In this document: piece by piece, positions 53,501 through 62,685 of the stretch
Position numbering within the stretch: position 1 is the first letter of the stretch
Layout of the letters: each line of letters begins with the position of its first letter
Origin: CAZAMB01 sp964486335
Lineage (GTDB): Bacteria > Planctomycetota > Phycisphaerae > UBA1845
Direction of reading: 5' to 3'
DNA length: 64,000 bases
NCBI GenBank assembly: GCA_964486335.1
Contig: CAZAMB010000004.1
Coordinates: 62,001-126,000, forward strand
Notes under the pieces: generated by a model
Told to the model about the DNA's origin: nothing
The model's input: the letters and a program-made list of their open reading frames with translations, nothing else
Database searches by the model: none
Translations under genes and position numbers: made by a program

Positions 53501-56233
53501 ATTGAATCGCAAGTCTCGGCCACGGGAGAGCAGGATTGCCAGGCGGCGGATTGTGAATTGGTCGTGGATGACGACGGGCTTTCCCACCATGTGGGCTTCC
53601 ATTCCGTGCGGAACATGGCCGCGGCAATGGCAGCGCGCGCGCGAGCCGTCAGTCGCATTGTCGACCTGACGTTCCGGCAGGACTACCGGGAGGATATCGA
53701 CACGAGTCTCACCGATACGGATGCCGCGCGGGCCTGGGGCATTGCGGACTGGGCACGTCGGGGCGCAGTGGGCGCCTACTTCGACTGGGCCGTATTGAAC
53801 CATCTCCTACCCGTTCCTGAAACCAATTCGGGAGACTCCGTTGAAACTGTGAATCGTCAGCGTATCGATGAAATCCGGATTCTCTCTTCGGCGATCGACG
53901 AAATGCAGGAGCGCGTGGACGCTGCCGGAGCGGGGCTGAATCCACTAGGTTTGGTTCCCAATGTCGTACCATTCCGAATCATCCAGCCGGGCCAGTTGTT
54001 GAACTTTCTTCAGGGGGGCGCCAGTTCCGGTAAGTCGCACTACGGCATCGTTCGCGATGCGGCCGTTGAAGCCATCAGAAACGCTCGAGGCATTCTCAAA
54101 CGGGCAAATCTGTCGATCAACCGATTGGGCAGCAACGAAAACTCATTTGCTGAGTTTGAAAACAAGGTCCGCGAATCAGACATCGGCTTCAACAATCGAT
54201 TGATCGAAATCTTTGGACTACCGTCACCTGACGATCGGGCGGACAACGACTTCGAAGACAACGACGGAGACGGTCTGCAAGTGACGAGCGGACTCAACGA
54301 TCGGGATGACGATATTATCGAGGCCGGTTGCAACGGGAGCTGCGCCGGCTCACCCGATCTGGTCAACTTTCTCGTCGACGCGCAGGGGCTCGAGGACCTT
54401 GGATTTGCGCCGCGCCCCGCGGTCGGCCAGGTTCAATTGGCCATGTTTGAGCTTCGGACCGCATCGCTGCGCGTTCAGGCCGCCGAACTGGCAGTCGCCA
54501 ACCTGGAGGCCCTCATTGCGGCCAAGGCCGAAAACGTCGCGCTGGTTCGCCAGGAAGCTGTCGAGCAGTTGGAGATCCGGGCGCAGGCCTGCTCCGAGCA
54601 GATGCGAGTCGTTGATCGAAAAGAGCAATTGGCGGAAGCGCGCGAGGACCGCGGGATGTTCAGCCGCATTGTCGGCACTCTTACCGCGGCGACGGTGTGC
54701 GCTTCCGGCGGCGGATTCGCCTGTGCGGGCGCCGCGTCCGGCGGACTGGGCTTGGGCGGAGAACTGCTGAGCAACTGGCTCCTGAACAGCGGGCCGGGGA
54801 CCGAGATCGATGAACAATTCAATATCGAGCGGGAGGAACTTCGGATCAACTGCTGGCAGACGGCCCAGCTCACTCGCATCTCCAACGATCAGGCTATCCG
54901 GGCGCTGGAAATTGAGCTGGAGGATCTTATCCGTCGTACGCCGCAGGCAATTCTCGAACTCGCCTTGGCCCAAACCCAGGCTCGACAAGCGTTGGCGGTG
55001 GTGCAGAAGGGCTTTCAGGAAGGGAAACGGATTCTCGACGAGCGCGACCGGCTTCGCCGCGTGCAGTCCGACAAATTGCGCGATTTCCGCTTCCGCGACC
55101 TCGCGTTTCGGACGTTTCGCAATCAAGCGCTCGAGCAATTTGGAGCGTTCTTCGATCTGGCCTCGCGATACGTCATGTTGGCCGCGCGCGCCTTTGCCTA
55201 TGAATACAACGAACGCGATGAGGTCAACAATCAGATGCGGGCACTCTATCGGGAGCGACTGCTGGGGACCGAATCTGCCACGGACATGGGGCTCGAAAGC
55301 ATCATCTCCCGCCTTGATCAGAAGCGTCAGGAGAGCGAATTCGCCTCGCGCCTTCAAAAGCTGTCCCTCTTCGATCAGGGCGGTGACGAGTTCAGCCTCC
55401 GCAAGAACTTCTTGGGACTGGCCATTGACCCGTCACGCGACACAGCTCAACAACAGCGCGAAAAGAACAAGGCGTTTCGGTCGTTCCTCGAGTCCAACAT
55501 CGTGCAGGACTTGCGCGACGTACCCGCGTTCGCGGAACTCGCGAGTTTGGACAGCGAACGTGACGCCGGACCGGCGATTGTGTTGAACTTCTCGACCGAA
55601 GTCGCGGGGCGGACTTTGTTCGGAAAGCGTCGAGGAACCATCTTCGGTGCACCGGCGAACTTCGACACGTGTTCCAATCCTAAACTGTTTCAATACGCCA
55701 TTCTTTTGGAAGGGATCGACAACCCCAGCGCTCTCGGTGTAGACGGTCCGCTGGTCTTCGCTCATTTCATCCCGGTCGGCACCAGCATGTTGCGCGCTCC
55801 GCAAACGGGTGACTGTGCCCTGCGGTCGGTTCGAAACTGGGCCGTTGTGGATCAACGAATTCCCAGTGTGTCCGCTGCCTATCGTGATTCCGGCGGCGCC
55901 ATTCTGAATGCCTTCGACATGCCGCAACTGGCCACTTCGCAGAACTTGTACGTTGTCAATCGATTCCCGGTCACTCAGGCCCAGTTGCGCCAGACCGAGA
56001 ACCCTGTTTTTCAGGACCACCTAGCCGGTTGGTCCGTGTGGAATACGCAGTGGATGCTTGTGATTCCTGGCCGACAATTCGCCGACCCCGGCGACGATGC
56101 CTCCGTGGTCCGCAAGAAGCTTCTCATTCTCATTTTTGACGCGGACCAGAACGGAAATCCGCGCAGTCCCGATCAGAACCTGGGGATCGACGACGTCAAG
56201 CTCCGTATCAAGGCCTATGGGAAACCCTCGTAA
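50519..56233 (+). CDS. giant secreted LamG protein with TcA-like C-terminal region
   Basis: A 1905-aa exported protein with a hydrophobic signal (YLCCCLFILLSFGASQGLAG) near residue 40. Order: HAF-type beta-propeller repeats (about 60-430; LPGGNFSSSPGDMSGDGTLI), a LamG/concanavalin-like domain (about 450-660; VLEFDGVDDFAERAVP, RIGRAPGTTTDRPFDGLIAD), thrombospondin-3-like calcium repeats (DCNGNGIPDDCDI), then about 1200 residues mostly helical. That part has long coiled coils (AELAVANLEALIAAKAENVA) and a stretch FRTFRNQALEQFGAFFDLAS resembling the C-terminal region of Tc-toxin A subunits. I infer a surface-tethered pore or scaffold component. The next gene starts ten bases later. Confidence 0.7.
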   Translation: MDNDSLTQLQSRRVTIRTQHNVALTQCDRGYLCCCLFILLSFGASQGLAGEVCDSSRRVCFQGIGQLEPGFSSFASDIAYTDGTVVVVGSAASAASVQLCNAFEAVKFSGGQLRRIHNLAALGRCTTASAVAFSGGKTFIAGTAGPTSQAYQVVQQGNELVAPVFLPTPPGRGPITFSGRISDDGGVIVGTVSDNSGSFVSAMKWTRTTNTSVLLPPLNSTILNPGGQGISVSPNGQLTGGNFLLDGFGARSGFIHPAPFTLCLPTGCSSRAIGDLAGGSTFSNSVAITNNAVVLAQGSSASGNEGFLWFAGNLNTFPPSPDVRVPLGDLPGGNFSSSPGDMSGDGTLIIGTSSSAAVPAGEAFLWNSVLGMRSLKDLVVTEFGAAGLDGWRLETGAAMSTNGLALAGRGINPAGQSEGWFMTLPDCNGNNRWDGLEPSLPSARAAQAVLEFDGVDDFAERAVPSAELRITGPLTVEAWVFLHRLGVTQSIITMGEAGEDLNSNILYTIEVDPNGDLAVMHERSTLADVAILADTNLKTNRWYHLAVTRTFVTSSLLEYSVFVDDLEPIVEGAAGAPAGGATGRLRIGRAPGTTTDRPFDGLIADVRIWNVARSAAEIRESMFTSTPPDTTGLMSLWRMDESAGLALDDAIGSNDLTLSGGVRQTVDGDCNLNRIPDSCEIDCNGNGIPDDCDIRDLDSCDADGNRRPDDCDAPEMLAELQSAGSTTEFFRTERDDPTNAATFGTMIRNYGRPWKPGTEQTPGGGVCDAGSRIGLFCGGGITCPNGNCVPPTGAGISSTRDPAERLRMFLTNPGCLPVDLVQRILDELSSFEMLLGNEAFADAMDPTVGEGVLGEGLSLEQVPGLFAFRGLTGIGSLLSEELALLRGREISLPASTTLPISDDPSTNLNGNYPQFGGATRTAIYNRLRPNAAGTIGSVAYKSNYGKGSDAEASTAFPQGHGDAYGYYLTATKAYLDVFGAGLTSSIPAPVALEFIESQVSATGEQDCQAADCELVVDDDGLSHHVGFHSVRNMAAAMAARARAVSRIVDLTFRQDYREDIDTSLTDTDAARAWGIADWARRGAVGAYFDWAVLNHLLPVPETNSGDSVETVNRQRIDEIRILSSAIDEMQERVDAAGAGLNPLGLVPNVVPFRIIQPGQLLNFLQGGASSGKSHYGIVRDAAVEAIRNARGILKRANLSINRLGSNENSFAEFENKVRESDIGFNNRLIEIFGLPSPDDRADNDFEDNDGDGLQVTSGLNDRDDDIIEAGCNGSCAGSPDLVNFLVDAQGLEDLGFAPRPAVGQVQLAMFELRTASLRVQAAELAVANLEALIAAKAENVALVRQEAVEQLEIRAQACSEQMRVVDRKEQLAEAREDRGMFSRIVGTLTAATVCASGGGFACAGAASGGLGLGGELLSNWLLNSGPGTEIDEQFNIEREELRINCWQTAQLTRISNDQAIRALEIELEDLIRRTPQAILELALAQTQARQALAVVQKGFQEGKRILDERDRLRRVQSDKLRDFRFRDLAFRTFRNQALEQFGAFFDLASRYVMLAARAFAYEYNERDEVNNQMRALYRERLLGTESATDMGLESIISRLDQKRQESEFASRLQKLSLFDQGGDEFSLRKNFLGLAIDPSRDTAQQQREKNKAFRSFLESNIVQDLRDVPAFAELASLDSERDAGPAIVLNFSTEVAGRTLFGKRRGTIFGAPANFDTCSNPKLFQYAILLEGIDNPSALGVDGPLVFAHFIPVGTSMLRAPQTGDCALRSVRNWAVVDQRIPSVSAAYRDSGGAILNAFDMPQLATSQNLYVVNRFPVTQAQLRQTENPVFQDHLAGWSVWNTQWMLVIPGRQFADPGDDASVVRKKLLILIFDADQNGNPRSPDQNLGIDDVKLRIKAYGKPS

Positions 56234-56243
56234 GGAGAAGATC

Positions 56244-59200
56244 GTGAAAGCGACGCTTCAGCTGTTTTTGGTCATTATCCTGGTACCGATGCTTGCAGTT
56301 GTAAGTGCGCAAGCCGCGGACAAGAACGGCGTATCCCCGCAGGTCATTTCGCTTCCTTCCGGCCCGGGATCCATTCAGGGACTCGGCGAGTCGTTTCAGC
56401 CGCAACTCAACAGCGCGAGCGGCGCTTTTTCGGTGCCGATCCAGTTGCCCCGCGCGGCGACCGGTTTCGCGCCGTCACTCGCTCTGGACTACCACACAGG
56501 CCAGGGCAATGGCCCCTTGGGGATTGGATGGAAGCTTTCCGGGCCCACCATGATCTCGCGCAACATGGATCACGGACTTCCGTTCTACATCGATGGTCCC
56601 AACGGCCTGGACGACGACTTCGACGACGTCATCGATAATCCCGAAGAAATCGACCGGTTCTCAGGGGTCAATCTCGAAGAGCTGATTCCCTTCGCCGACG
56701 GTTCGTTTCGCGCGGAAAACGAGACGAGCTTTGCCCGCTACCGCCGATTCAACGACGGATGGATCGTTCAGGAAAAAAGCGGATTCCGTCAGGAGTTCGG
56801 CATGACGGGCGAAGCGCGTCTCGAAAAAGACGGGCGGAAGTTTGCGTGGCTATTGCAGCGGACCGCGGATCCAAATGGGAACGCAGCCGAGTTTCGCTAC
56901 ATGACAAATGCTGGGTCGCCAGGACAAAAATTCCTCCGTGAAGTACGATGGGCCGGTGCTCAGGCGTTCTATGCGGCCGTGCTCACCTATGATGATCAGC
57001 GCCCGGACATCTACACTGATTTCAAGAGTGGGTTCGAGATCAGAACCGGAATGCGCCTCGCCCGGGTTGATGTCATCGCTCAAGGTATTCCGCCGTCGTC
57101 GACCTCGCTCGTGGGAGACTTCAACGACGACGGCCTGCCCGATTCCCTGATCCGACGCTACACGCTCGAATATGAATCGAATGCCCTTGTCTCTCGGCTG
57201 GTCCGCGTGAACATGTTCGGAGCCGACGGCGCCACGGCATTCCCATCGATAACGTTCCAATACACCAACTGGACGCCGCCGGACAAGGTGACGTCATCGT
57301 TCACCTTGAGCACCGGCGACCCTTCAGTGGCGTTGAACTCGAGCGATGTTGAATTGATCGACATGAATCAGGACGGATTGCCTGACCTGCTGAACGCTAC
57401 TTCCGGGTCGCACCGAGTTCATTTGAATCGCGGCATGAACGACCAGGGACGGCTGGAATGGGACACGGTCGGAACGCTCGTCGGAAACGCGCCGGGACTC
57501 AACCTCGGGCTGCCCTCGGTTCACCTCGCCGACCACAGCGCCGACGGCGAGTCCGATTTCATTCACAAGGTGAACGACTTTACGATCCAATGCTTCCTGA
57601 ACAGTGGGCAAGGCTCCTGGTCTAACCCGGTTAATCTCGGTAATACGAATTCGTGGCCGCTTTGGCCTTTCGAAAATGCCGGCAGCCGAACTCTGGATAC
57701 CGACCACAATCGCCTGCACGATATTCTCTTCACCGGCGAAAACAGTTATCGGTTGTGGATGCTGATGCCCGGCGGTCGATACGGCCGCGAAGTCCCACTT
57801 CCGGTTCTCTCCGATGGAACCCAGGGGTTTCAATTCGAGGACCCCGGCGCTCGAATCGCCGACGTGAACGGTGATCGCATTAACGATCTTGTCTGGATAC
57901 AAAGCACGAGGGTGGTCTATTGGGCCAGTTGCGGTCGTGGAGTTTTTGACGGACCGATCTTTCTTCCTTTGGACACTGAGGTGCTGGCTACCGAAATCCC
58001 CCGAATCGACCTTGCGGATATCAACGGCGATGCCCTGTCCGATCTGGTTTTGGTCCGGCCCGCCGCTTCCCCCAATGGCATTCAATACTTCGTCAATCGG
58101 GGAATCGCCGGATTCGACGCCCGCCGCACGATCCTCGGACTCCCCTCTGCGCAATCCGGAGACGCTACGCGATGCGCGGACATGAACGGAAACGGCTCCG
58201 TTGATTTTCTCATCTCCAATAGCGCTCGTCCTTCGGGAACCCGCGAGCAGTTCCTCGATTTTGTCCCCGGAGTCCGGCCGAATCTGCTTGCACGGATCGA
58301 AAACGGACTGGGATCGGTGACCACGCTCACCTACGAATCTTCCGTCGATCAGATGATCCGGGCGCGGGACGCGGGCAACGCATGGGAAACCACCATGCCC
58401 ATCGCCGTGCCGGTTCTTTCGCGCATCGCCGAATCCGACAGCCGTGGCAACGTTTCCACCCGCGAGTTCACCTATCGCAATCCATACTTCGATTCGGACA
58501 AGCAGGAATTTCGCGGCTTCACCCGCGTCGAAGTTCGGGAAATCGGAGACGGATCGATTCCAACCAAAGTGACGACCAGCGTTTTTGACAGCGGCGAACT
58601 CGCAGGCTGCCGCAAGGGAATGCCGGTCAGTCGCGAAGTCACCGACGCGTCCAGCGGGCGATTCGACCGTGCGGAAAACACCATTGAGCATCGGCTGATC
58701 GAGGACTCTCCCGGCGGCCGTCACGTTTGCTTCGCGTTCAATGGCGCGGAGGACACCTTCATCTATGAGCAAACCGAGACGCCCATTCAGACACGAGTTG
58801 AATACCTGTTCGACGACTTTGGAAATCCCGTGCAGAGCAATCAACTTGGAGTTGTCGGCATAGGTGGCGATGAGCGACTCGTCGAAACTACGTTTGCCTA
58901 CGATCTGGTGAACTGGCGACTTGACCTCCCGACCCGGTCAACGACAAAAAATGGAGATGGAGCCAAGGTGTCGGAAGAGTCATTTGCATACGACTTACGC
59001 GGCAATTTGCTGGAGCATCATCGCTGGCTGGATGACGGCGATCGCTTCGTGCTCAAAATACGAAACGAATATGACGACTTCGGCAACGTCGTCCGCATGT
59101 TTGACGCCAACGGCCACAGTCGGTCCGTCGTGTATGACAATCTCTTGCACACGTTTCCGACCCGGGAAATCGTTCATCTTCAGTCCTATGACATGGCCAC

Positions 59201-62200
59201 AACGGTTGACTACGACATGGCTCTGGGAACGGCGCTGTCGTCGATCGACTTCTCGGGCGCTCTCACGGAGTATCGGCATGACAGCCTCGCGCGATTGGTC
59301 GAAGTGCGTCGCCCGGGCGGCGCCCGCACCAACTATGAATATGAATTCGGAAGCCCCGTTAGTCGTGTGTCAACTCGCGTCAAGGATTCTTTGGCGAATG
59401 ATGAAACCATCGATTCATACGATTACTTTGATGGTCTTGGCCGAAAGCTCGGGTCCAAGTCTGAAGCCGAGGATGGACGTTGGCGATTCTCGGGCGCGGT
59501 GACATTCAATAATCGAAAGCAGAGGCGCGAGGAATGGCTATCTTACTACACGACAACACCGTCCTTTGAATCACCGGATACATCCAAACCGCGCCGCATC
59601 TACTCTTACGACGCCCAAGGTCGCGCCGTGCGGACAGTCAATCCCGACAACACCGAGGTGCGAACCGAATTCCGGCCGTTGACGGTGAATCGCTTCGACG
59701 AGAATGACGTTGTCGGTCCCGCCCGCCCTACCAGTGAAAGATTGGACGGACTGGGACGACTTATCGAGGTCACCGAACGCAACGGATCGGATGAATATCA
59801 CACGCAATATAAATGGAACACCCTTGGCGACCTGGTTGAAACGCTTGATACACAGGGAAATCGAAAGACACTTGCCTATGACTCGTTGCGCCGCAAAACG
59901 GCGATCAATGATCCTGATCGCGGCATTACGAGTTTTCAATATGACGATGTGGGCAACATTTTGAGCGTTACAGATGCCCGTGGGCAGACCACCGTCTACA
60001 CTTATGACTTCGCCAACCGACTCCTGAATGAAAATTACCTTGATCAAAGCGGCGGCTCGGACGACCCCGTGGATGTGCAAATGGTCTACGACGTGCCGAG
60101 CCAGAAAGTCGATTTCGGTGACGGCTCGACTGGCACGGCTGCGTTCACCGGCGGCCGACTCGCGTCGGTTTTTGACTCATCAGGCGAGTTGCACTTCTCC
60201 TTCGATGCCCGCGGCAATACTGAATGGACGGCAAAGAGCATCCGCGACCCGCAACTAGGGATTACGTCGGCCTACAAAACCGGATTTGCCTATGACATTT
60301 TAGATCGATTGACTGATGTGTATTACCCCGACAATGATCACTGTCATTACACTTACAACGAAGCCTCTCTTCTTGAGCGCATTGACGGCGGACCGCTCGG
60401 GCAAGCCTTTGTCACGAGTACGGACTACCACCCTACGGGAAAGATCAACCAGATTGTCTTTGGAAATGGCACCACCACCGCACACCTATATGACTTGCGC
60501 GAACGCTTGAGCGACCTCCACACAAGTTCACCGCTCGCGGGAAGTCTGATTCACTACGGTTATACTTATGACCCAGCGTCCAACGTAACGCGAATTGACG
60601 ATCTGCGTCCGTTCGACGGCATTAACAGCGTCTCGCTCACTTCGCCTCGACGCAACACTCAGCGATTCGAGTATGACGACCTCCACCGGCTGACGAGAGT
60701 ACGCTACACACCGACTTCAGAATCAGACGCAAGCCTGGGAACCATCACGTATGCTTACGACGCCATCGGCAACATGCTCAGCCAGACTTCGGATAAAGAG
60801 AAGGCCCATTTGGGAACCCTGACGTATGGCGGCGGGCGATTGGGTCGAAACGGACGATCGCCCAACGACCCGCCCGGACCGCACGCCCTGACCGCAACGG
60901 CGACCGGCAGCGCCTACGAATACGACGCCAATGGAAACATGTCTAAGATCGACGCATCGACGTTGTCTTGGGACTTCAGGGATCGTCTTGTGCGTCATCG
61001 GCAGGGCGGTGTCGATGCTCGATATGTCTACGACTATGCCAATCGTCGAGTTACAAAGCTCGTCGCGCAGAACGGCCGGACCGACCAGACCCTTTATGTG
61101 GACAAGTACTTCGAATACCGACCCAACCGCGCCCCCGTCAAATATGTGTTTGGTGGACCGACCCGAATCGCCCAAGTCACCGGCACCATTGACCCGCAGA
61201 GACCGAGGCTGCAACGAATCTGGCTCTTCGAAGGTTTCAATCTGATCACCGTTGCCGTCCAGTCGACGCAATCCGTGGAACAACTCTTTGGGCCTGGGGC
61301 GCGCGTCTACCGGTCGGACGGACAACAATACGCGCAGGTTGCATCTAGCGCCGTCGTGCCGGTTGCGCTGCCGCTTTGGGTCGAAGTGCCCGCACCAAGA
61401 ATCGTTGTGGCGCGCGGAATGTATTTGCCTCCTGTTGACCCAGTGAACCTGCCGCCTGGGCAGAGCCTCCTTGCCTGGCCGCGGCTTGAACCCATGAATC
61501 CCGAAATTCACCTTCTCTCAGCGAATATCCGCATCCAGGCCCACGATCCTCAGCGACCAAATTGGTACCTGGCCGATCCGCTGCTACCCGCCAACGTGGC
61601 GGACCGAATCCGTCCTCTCGACGCCGCCTCCGCGCTATGGGTTACCCTCCCAACGCAAACGCAACTGGCGCCGGCGGCCGCCGACGATCATGCCACGCTT
61701 TTCTTTCACGGCGACCATCTCGGCTCATCCAATGTAATGACCGACCGGCGGGGCGCGCTCGCGCAGGAATCGGCCTACTTCCCCTTTGGCGAAGAACGCA
61801 ACGCTTTTAGGCAAGAAGTGGCCACGCGGCAGCCCTACGGTTTCACGGGAAAAGAGAAGGATGATGAAACTTCGTTGCACTACTTCGAGGCGCGATATTT
61901 GCAGACTAAAGTGTCACGATTCTTGTCGCCCGATCCGAAGTATGCCGATCCGTCCATGCTCTCTCAGGAAGACTTGGCGGCATTTCTTTCGCAGCCTCAA
62001 AAGGCCAATCTGTATTCCTACGTCCTCAACAACCCCATCAAGTACAACGACCCGGCAGGACTGGAGGAACGCCGGAGTAATGCAACGCAATTGGCGGATA
62101 CCGCGAGTGACATCAGCACTGGTGGTTCGGCATTCCTCGAGTTCCTCCAATTTGGAGCTGGAGCTGGCTCGTCAAACATGAGTTTTGCGCTCTACGAAGC

Positions 62201-62615
62201 TGCAGGGACCGGTTCTTCGATCGCCACCGGTGCCGCTGTCGTAAGCTTGGCATTCGAGGGCATGGATTTGGTTAAAAACCCGACGACGGACAAAGCGGTG
62301 CATTTCGGCGGGAGCGCAGTGATCACCGGCGGCAGTTTTGTCAGCGGGCCGGGCGCGGCCATCGCCGGCGCGGCTAGGTATACCTATGAGAATTCGCCTC
62401 GGATTCACGACGCGGCCAACAGAGCAGGTGATTACATTGCCGGAGGCCGATACGGTGCGGTCTCGGATTCGTTGGGCCCGAGGATCGCGGGTGCTACCAC
62501 TGCCGCCGGCGTGTCCGTCACTCTGTCGCTAGTCAAGCTCGGCGCGATGGTAGGCGGCGGTCAAGCCGGAGCCAATGGCTTTGACATTGCGTTGAATTGG
62601 TTGCTTGATGACTAG
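56244..62615 (+). CDS. SpvB/TcB-like and RHS-repeat toxin protein
   Basis: A 2123-aa exported protein starting at GTG 56244 (AGGAG six bases upstream) with signal peptide LQLFLVIILVPMLAVVSAQA. The SpvB/TcB N-terminal domain follows (ISLPSGPGSIQGLGESFQPQ, PSLALDYHTGQGNGPLGIGW), then FG-GAP-like repeats (DLADINGDALSDLVLV), TcB-middle-like sequence, and YD repeats building the RHS shell (about 1000-1600). Near 1640-1790 two GWN-like domains interrupt the shell. The RHS core follows (YGFTGKEKDDETSLHYFEAR, FLSPDPKYADP), ending at NDPAGL. A Gly/Ala-rich tail of about 180 residues is the likely variable effector. The whole resembles a fused Tc B/C component. Confidence 0.9.
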   Translation: MKATLQLFLVIILVPMLAVVSAQAADKNGVSPQVISLPSGPGSIQGLGESFQPQLNSASGAFSVPIQLPRAATGFAPSLALDYHTGQGNGPLGIGWKLSGPTMISRNMDHGLPFYIDGPNGLDDDFDDVIDNPEEIDRFSGVNLEELIPFADGSFRAENETSFARYRRFNDGWIVQEKSGFRQEFGMTGEARLEKDGRKFAWLLQRTADPNGNAAEFRYMTNAGSPGQKFLREVRWAGAQAFYAAVLTYDDQRPDIYTDFKSGFEIRTGMRLARVDVIAQGIPPSSTSLVGDFNDDGLPDSLIRRYTLEYESNALVSRLVRVNMFGADGATAFPSITFQYTNWTPPDKVTSSFTLSTGDPSVALNSSDVELIDMNQDGLPDLLNATSGSHRVHLNRGMNDQGRLEWDTVGTLVGNAPGLNLGLPSVHLADHSADGESDFIHKVNDFTIQCFLNSGQGSWSNPVNLGNTNSWPLWPFENAGSRTLDTDHNRLHDILFTGENSYRLWMLMPGGRYGREVPLPVLSDGTQGFQFEDPGARIADVNGDRINDLVWIQSTRVVYWASCGRGVFDGPIFLPLDTEVLATEIPRIDLADINGDALSDLVLVRPAASPNGIQYFVNRGIAGFDARRTILGLPSAQSGDATRCADMNGNGSVDFLISNSARPSGTREQFLDFVPGVRPNLLARIENGLGSVTTLTYESSVDQMIRARDAGNAWETTMPIAVPVLSRIAESDSRGNVSTREFTYRNPYFDSDKQEFRGFTRVEVREIGDGSIPTKVTTSVFDSGELAGCRKGMPVSREVTDASSGRFDRAENTIEHRLIEDSPGGRHVCFAFNGAEDTFIYEQTETPIQTRVEYLFDDFGNPVQSNQLGVVGIGGDERLVETTFAYDLVNWRLDLPTRSTTKNGDGAKVSEESFAYDLRGNLLEHHRWLDDGDRFVLKIRNEYDDFGNVVRMFDANGHSRSVVYDNLLHTFPTREIVHLQSYDMATTVDYDMALGTALSSIDFSGALTEYRHDSLARLVEVRRPGGARTNYEYEFGSPVSRVSTRVKDSLANDETIDSYDYFDGLGRKLGSKSEAEDGRWRFSGAVTFNNRKQRREEWLSYYTTTPSFESPDTSKPRRIYSYDAQGRAVRTVNPDNTEVRTEFRPLTVNRFDENDVVGPARPTSERLDGLGRLIEVTERNGSDEYHTQYKWNTLGDLVETLDTQGNRKTLAYDSLRRKTAINDPDRGITSFQYDDVGNILSVTDARGQTTVYTYDFANRLLNENYLDQSGGSDDPVDVQMVYDVPSQKVDFGDGSTGTAAFTGGRLASVFDSSGELHFSFDARGNTEWTAKSIRDPQLGITSAYKTGFAYDILDRLTDVYYPDNDHCHYTYNEASLLERIDGGPLGQAFVTSTDYHPTGKINQIVFGNGTTTAHLYDLRERLSDLHTSSPLAGSLIHYGYTYDPASNVTRIDDLRPFDGINSVSLTSPRRNTQRFEYDDLHRLTRVRYTPTSESDASLGTITYAYDAIGNMLSQTSDKEKAHLGTLTYGGGRLGRNGRSPNDPPGPHALTATATGSAYEYDANGNMSKIDASTLSWDFRDRLVRHRQGGVDARYVYDYANRRVTKLVAQNGRTDQTLYVDKYFEYRPNRAPVKYVFGGPTRIAQVTGTIDPQRPRLQRIWLFEGFNLITVAVQSTQSVEQLFGPGARVYRSDGQQYAQVASSAVVPVALPLWVEVPAPRIVVARGMYLPPVDPVNLPPGQSLLAWPRLEPMNPEIHLLSANIRIQAHDPQRPNWYLADPLLPANVADRIRPLDAASALWVTLPTQTQLAPAAADDHATLFFHGDHLGSSNVMTDRRGALAQESAYFPFGEERNAFRQEVATRQPYGFTGKEKDDETSLHYFEARYLQTKVSRFLSPDPKYADPSMLSQEDLAAFLSQPQKANLYSYVLNNPIKYNDPAGLEERRSNATQLADTASDISTGGSAFLEFLQFGAGAGSSNMSFALYEAAGTGSSIATGAAVVSLAFEGMDLVKNPTTDKAVHFGGSAVITGGSFVSGPGAAIAGAARYTYENSPRIHDAANRAGDYIAGGRYGAVSDSLGPRIAGATTAAGVSVTLSLVKLGAMVGGGQAGANGFDIALNWLLDD

Positions 62616-62685
62616 AATCCCGCAACGCGCCGTTGAAAAACATGGATATGAGAATGCATATTGCACTTGCCGAAAGGATGTTACG

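Noticed and set aside
57324..58844. A 506-codon open frame antisense to the RHS protein gene.
   Set aside because: The plus-strand frame has signal peptide, SpvB and repeat motifs; the antisense product is His/Gly/Val-rich noise.
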